Assembly: GCA_023252065.1 (NCBI GenBank)
Contig: JAHEXO010000080.1
Span: 1-7,906, forward strand
Source of the DNA: Nocardioides sp.
Lineage (GTDB): Bacteria > Actinomycetota > Actinomycetes > Propionibacteriales > Nocardioidaceae
DNA: 7,906 nt
Reading direction: 5' to 3'
The position numbers were made by a program, and so were the translations under genes. Below the pieces are notes generated by a model. That model was not told the origin of the DNA. It saw only the letters and a list, made by a program, of their open reading frames with translations, and searched no databases. Positions 6,407 through 7,906 of this stretch are shown one piece after another. The first letter of the stretch is position 1. The number at the start of each line of letters is the position of its first letter.

Positions 6407-7377
6407 CCTCGGCGCACCCGACCAGACGAGCGAACCCCGACCAGGTCCGGACGGTCACCGTCGTCGGAACCGGGGTCATCGGAGGAGGCTGGGCCGCCCA
6501 CTTCCTGCGTCGCGGGTACGACGTCGTCGCCTGGGACCCGGGGCCGGACGCGCCGACCCGACTCTCGACCCTCATCGAGGCCGCCTGGCCGTCGCTGGAG
6601 CGGCTCGGACTCTCGCCAGGGGCGAGCCACGACCGTCTCCGTTGGGCGGACACCCTCGAGGATGCACTCAGCGACACCGACTTCGTCCAGGAGTCCTCGC
6701 CGGAGGTATTGAGCGCCAAGGTGGCGCTGCTCGCCGAGATCGACCGGCTGACCGACCCCGCGGTCGTCGTGGCCTCCAGCACGTCCGGCCTCCTGATGAC
6801 CGACATGGCGGTGGAGTGCGCCAACCCGGGTCGTCTCCTGGTCGGCCACCCGTTCAACCCGCCCTACCTGATCCCGCTGGTCGAGGTGGTCGGTGGACGC
6901 AAGACCGATCCCTCGGCTGTCTCTTGGGCCGAGGCCTTCTACACAGCCGCCGGCAAGACGGCCTTGACGATGGAGCAGGAGGTTCCGGGGTTCGTCGGCA
7001 ACCGGCTGCAGGAGGCCCTGTGGCGCGAGGCGCTGCACATGGTCGACTCCGGCCAGGCGACCGTGCAACAGATCGACGACTCGATCGCCTACGGCCCCGG
7101 GTTGCGGTGGGCGATCATGGGGCCCATGCTGACCTTCCACCTGGCCGGCGGTCCGGGCGGGATGGGACACATGCTCGACCACTTCGGCCCGGCCCTGCTC
7201 GAGCCCTGGACTCGACTCGAGGCACCGCAGCTCACCTCGGAATTGCGTGACCGCGTCGTCGAGGGAGCGGTGGCGGAGGCAGGGGGGCGCTCGGTGGCCG
7301 AGCTCGAGCAGCAGCGCGACGCGTTCCTGGTCGACCTGCTGCTCCTGCTGGAGAGACATCACCACGTCGATGGCTGA
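6403..7377 (+). CDS. cdhA: L-carnitine 3-dehydrogenase (3-hydroxyacyl-CoA dehydrogenase superfamily)
   Basis: NAD-dependent oxidation of L-carnitine to 3-dehydrocarnitine (EC 1.1.1.108), cytoplasmic. It has 324 residues from the GTG at 6403, close to known carnitine dehydrogenases. The Rossmann motif GTGVIG (22-27) is followed by the acidic NAD-ribose residue Asp45 in VVAWDPGP. The catalytic region has SSTSGLL (125-131), GHPFNPPYLIPLVEVVGG (148-165) with the expected His149/Glu161 pair, and VPGFVGNRLQEALWREALHM (194-213). GLRWAIMGPMLTFHLAGG (233-250) completes the C-terminal domain. VVAWDP, SPGASHDRLR, the GHPFNP block and GLRW...G agree closely with L-carnitine dehydrogenases as remembered, beyond generic family similarity. 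The start follows from the GTGA overlap with the cleavage enzyme stop; the open frame extends further upstream inside that gene but is non-coding there. Its own stop overlaps the thioesterase start by 8 bases. Confidence 0.93.
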   Translation: MTSAHPTRRANPDQVRTVTVVGTGVIGGGWAAHFLRRGYDVVAWDPGPDAPTRLSTLIEAAWPSLERLGLSPGASHDRLRWADTLEDALSDTDFVQESSPEVLSAKVALLAEIDRLTDPAVVVASSTSGLLMTDMAVECANPGRLLVGHPFNPPYLIPLVEVVGGRKTDPSAVSWAEAFYTAAGKTALTMEQEVPGFVGNRLQEALWREALHMVDSGQATVQQIDDSIAYGPGLRWAIMGPMLTFHLAGGPGGMGHMLDHFGPALLEPWTRLEAPQLTSELRDRVVEGAVAEAGGRSVAELEQQRDAFLVDLLLLLERHHHVDG

Positions 7378-7855
7378 GATCGGGCAGCCGTCGGAGCCGT
7401 TCTCCGCCTACCGGCAACTGGTGCGGCCGGAGTGGCTGGACTACAACGGCCACATGAACGACGCGAGCTACGCGACAGTGTTCAGCGACGCGCACGAGCT
7501 CGTCCTCGAGAGCCTCGGGCTCAGCGCCGACTACAGGGCGAGCCACCAGGCGTCGATGTTCACCGTCGAGACACACATCCGCTACCTGGCCGAGTGCTCG
7601 CGGGGCCAGACCCTGACGGCGGCGACGATTCTGGTGGACGCCGACGACAAGCGGCTCCGTCTGCACAGCGAGCTGTACGCCGACGGCCTGCTGGCGGCGA
7701 CCGCGGAGAGCCTCTACCTGCATGTGGACACCACGACCGGTCGGGTCGCCCCCCTCCCTGCCGACCGCCGGGCGCGGGTCGACGCGATGAGGGAGTCCCA
7801 GGAGAGCCTGCCCCGTCCCACGCACCTGGGCCTCGGAGTGGGGACGCGGTCGTGA
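7370..7855 (+). CDS. cdhB: Hotdog-fold acyl-CoA thioesterase, probable betainyl-CoA thioesterase
   Basis: Small cytoplasmic thioesterase of 161 residues that, in this pathway, would hydrolyse betainyl-CoA to glycine betaine and CoA. The 4HBT-type signature VRPEWLDYNGHMNDASYATV (18-37) gives the first strand, the acidic Asp24 and the central-helix start with His28. A helix (about 40-50) and the beta strands FTVETHIRYLAE (64-75), GQTLTAATILVD (79-90), RLRLHSELYAD (95-105) and LLAATAESLYLHVD (107-120) complete a single hotdog fold. The signature is the version found in thioesterases beside or fused to carnitine dehydrogenases. The ATG at 7370 lies inside the dehydrogenase gene, whose TGA it overlaps (ATGGCTGA), with GGAGAG (7350-7355) about 14 bases upstream as a distant ribosome site. 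Its own TGA overlaps the next gene by GTGA. The role rests on context; the fold is clear. Confidence 0.9.
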   Translation: MAEIGQPSEPFSAYRQLVRPEWLDYNGHMNDASYATVFSDAHELVLESLGLSADYRASHQASMFTVETHIRYLAECSRGQTLTAATILVDADDKRLRLHSELYADGLLAATAESLYLHVDTTTGRVAPLPADRRARVDAMRESQESLPRPTHLGLGVGTRS

Positions 7856-7906
7856 ACGAACGAACGACGCCGTACGGGGGACACCTGGCCGCCTGGGACC
7901 CGGGTG
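7852..7906 (+). CDS. Start of a further coupled gene, product not recognised (cut by window edge)
   Basis: A GTG at 7852 overlaps the thioesterase's TGA by the same GTGA arrangement used at two other junctions here. The frame stays open to the end of the window, giving MNERTTPYGGHLAAWDPG. Eighteen residues are too few to name a family, and no signal peptide is evident. The tight coupling suggests a further enzyme of carnitine, acetoacetate or betaine metabolism, but that is inference only. Confidence 0.5.
   Translation, partial: MNERTTPYGGHLAAWDPG

Noticed and set aside
6154..7365. A 403-codon open frame on the minus strand, opposite the dehydrogenase
   Set aside because: It has low-complexity composition and no motif, and lies antisense to a gene with clear catalytic motifs. 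It is a shadow of codon bias.
6403..7377. Ordinary 3-hydroxybutyryl-CoA dehydrogenase
   Set aside because: The VVAWDPGP, SPGASHDRLR and GLRWAIMG blocks, the length and the BKACE and thioesterase neighbours fit L-carnitine dehydrogenase much better than the fatty acid enzyme.

Overview
The window is GC-rich, rich in Arg, Ala and Val codons, uses GTG starts freely and packs its genes tightly. This suggests a high-GC actinobacterium, but no marker here fixes the genus. It reads as a catabolic gene cluster for carnitine, or a close relative such as an acylated carnitine, arranged around a divergent control region at about 3164-3342.

Left arm, minus strand: a peptide/opine/nickel-type ABC importer. 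The order is a Tat/lipobox lipoprotein binding protein (1514-3163), a DppB-type permease (527-1498) and a DppC-type permease that runs off the left edge (1-530). The two permease genes share the four bases GTGA. The ATPase genes would lie to the left, outside the window.

Right arm, plus strand: a class C beta-lactamase/NylB-like serine hydrolase (3343-4488) and an IclR-family regulator (4543-5337). After a 133-bp gap with a promoter comes a tightly coupled run: a BKACE (DUF849) beta-keto acid cleavage enzyme (5471-6406), an L-carnitine 3-dehydrogenase (6403-7377), a hotdog thioesterase (7370-7855), and the first codons of one more gene (from 7852). Every junction in this run overlaps (GTGA, 8 bases, GTGA).

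The three core enzymes match, in the same order, the cdhC-cdhA-cdhB set of pseudomonads: carnitine is oxidised to 3-dehydrocarnitine, cleaved with acetyl-CoA to acetoacetate and betainyl-CoA, and the thioester is hydrolysed to glycine betaine. What differs is the surroundings: a Dpp-type importer instead of an osmolyte-type or CaiX-type uptake system, an IclR regulator, and a secondary serine hydrolase that could release carnitine from an ester or amide. The substrate of importer and hydrolase is inference. The carnitine assignment of the dehydrogenase is well supported by sequence resemblance.

Control elements: the divergent region holds a TTGACA promoter reading toward the binding protein gene, two 8-bp direct repeats exactly 20 bp apart laid over that promoter, and a 19-bp near-perfect palindrome beside it. 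A second TTGACA element and a dyad lie ahead of the cleavage enzyme gene. No RNA genes, mobile elements, CRISPR arrays or convincing terminators were seen, and no gene-free stretch exceeds 300 bases.
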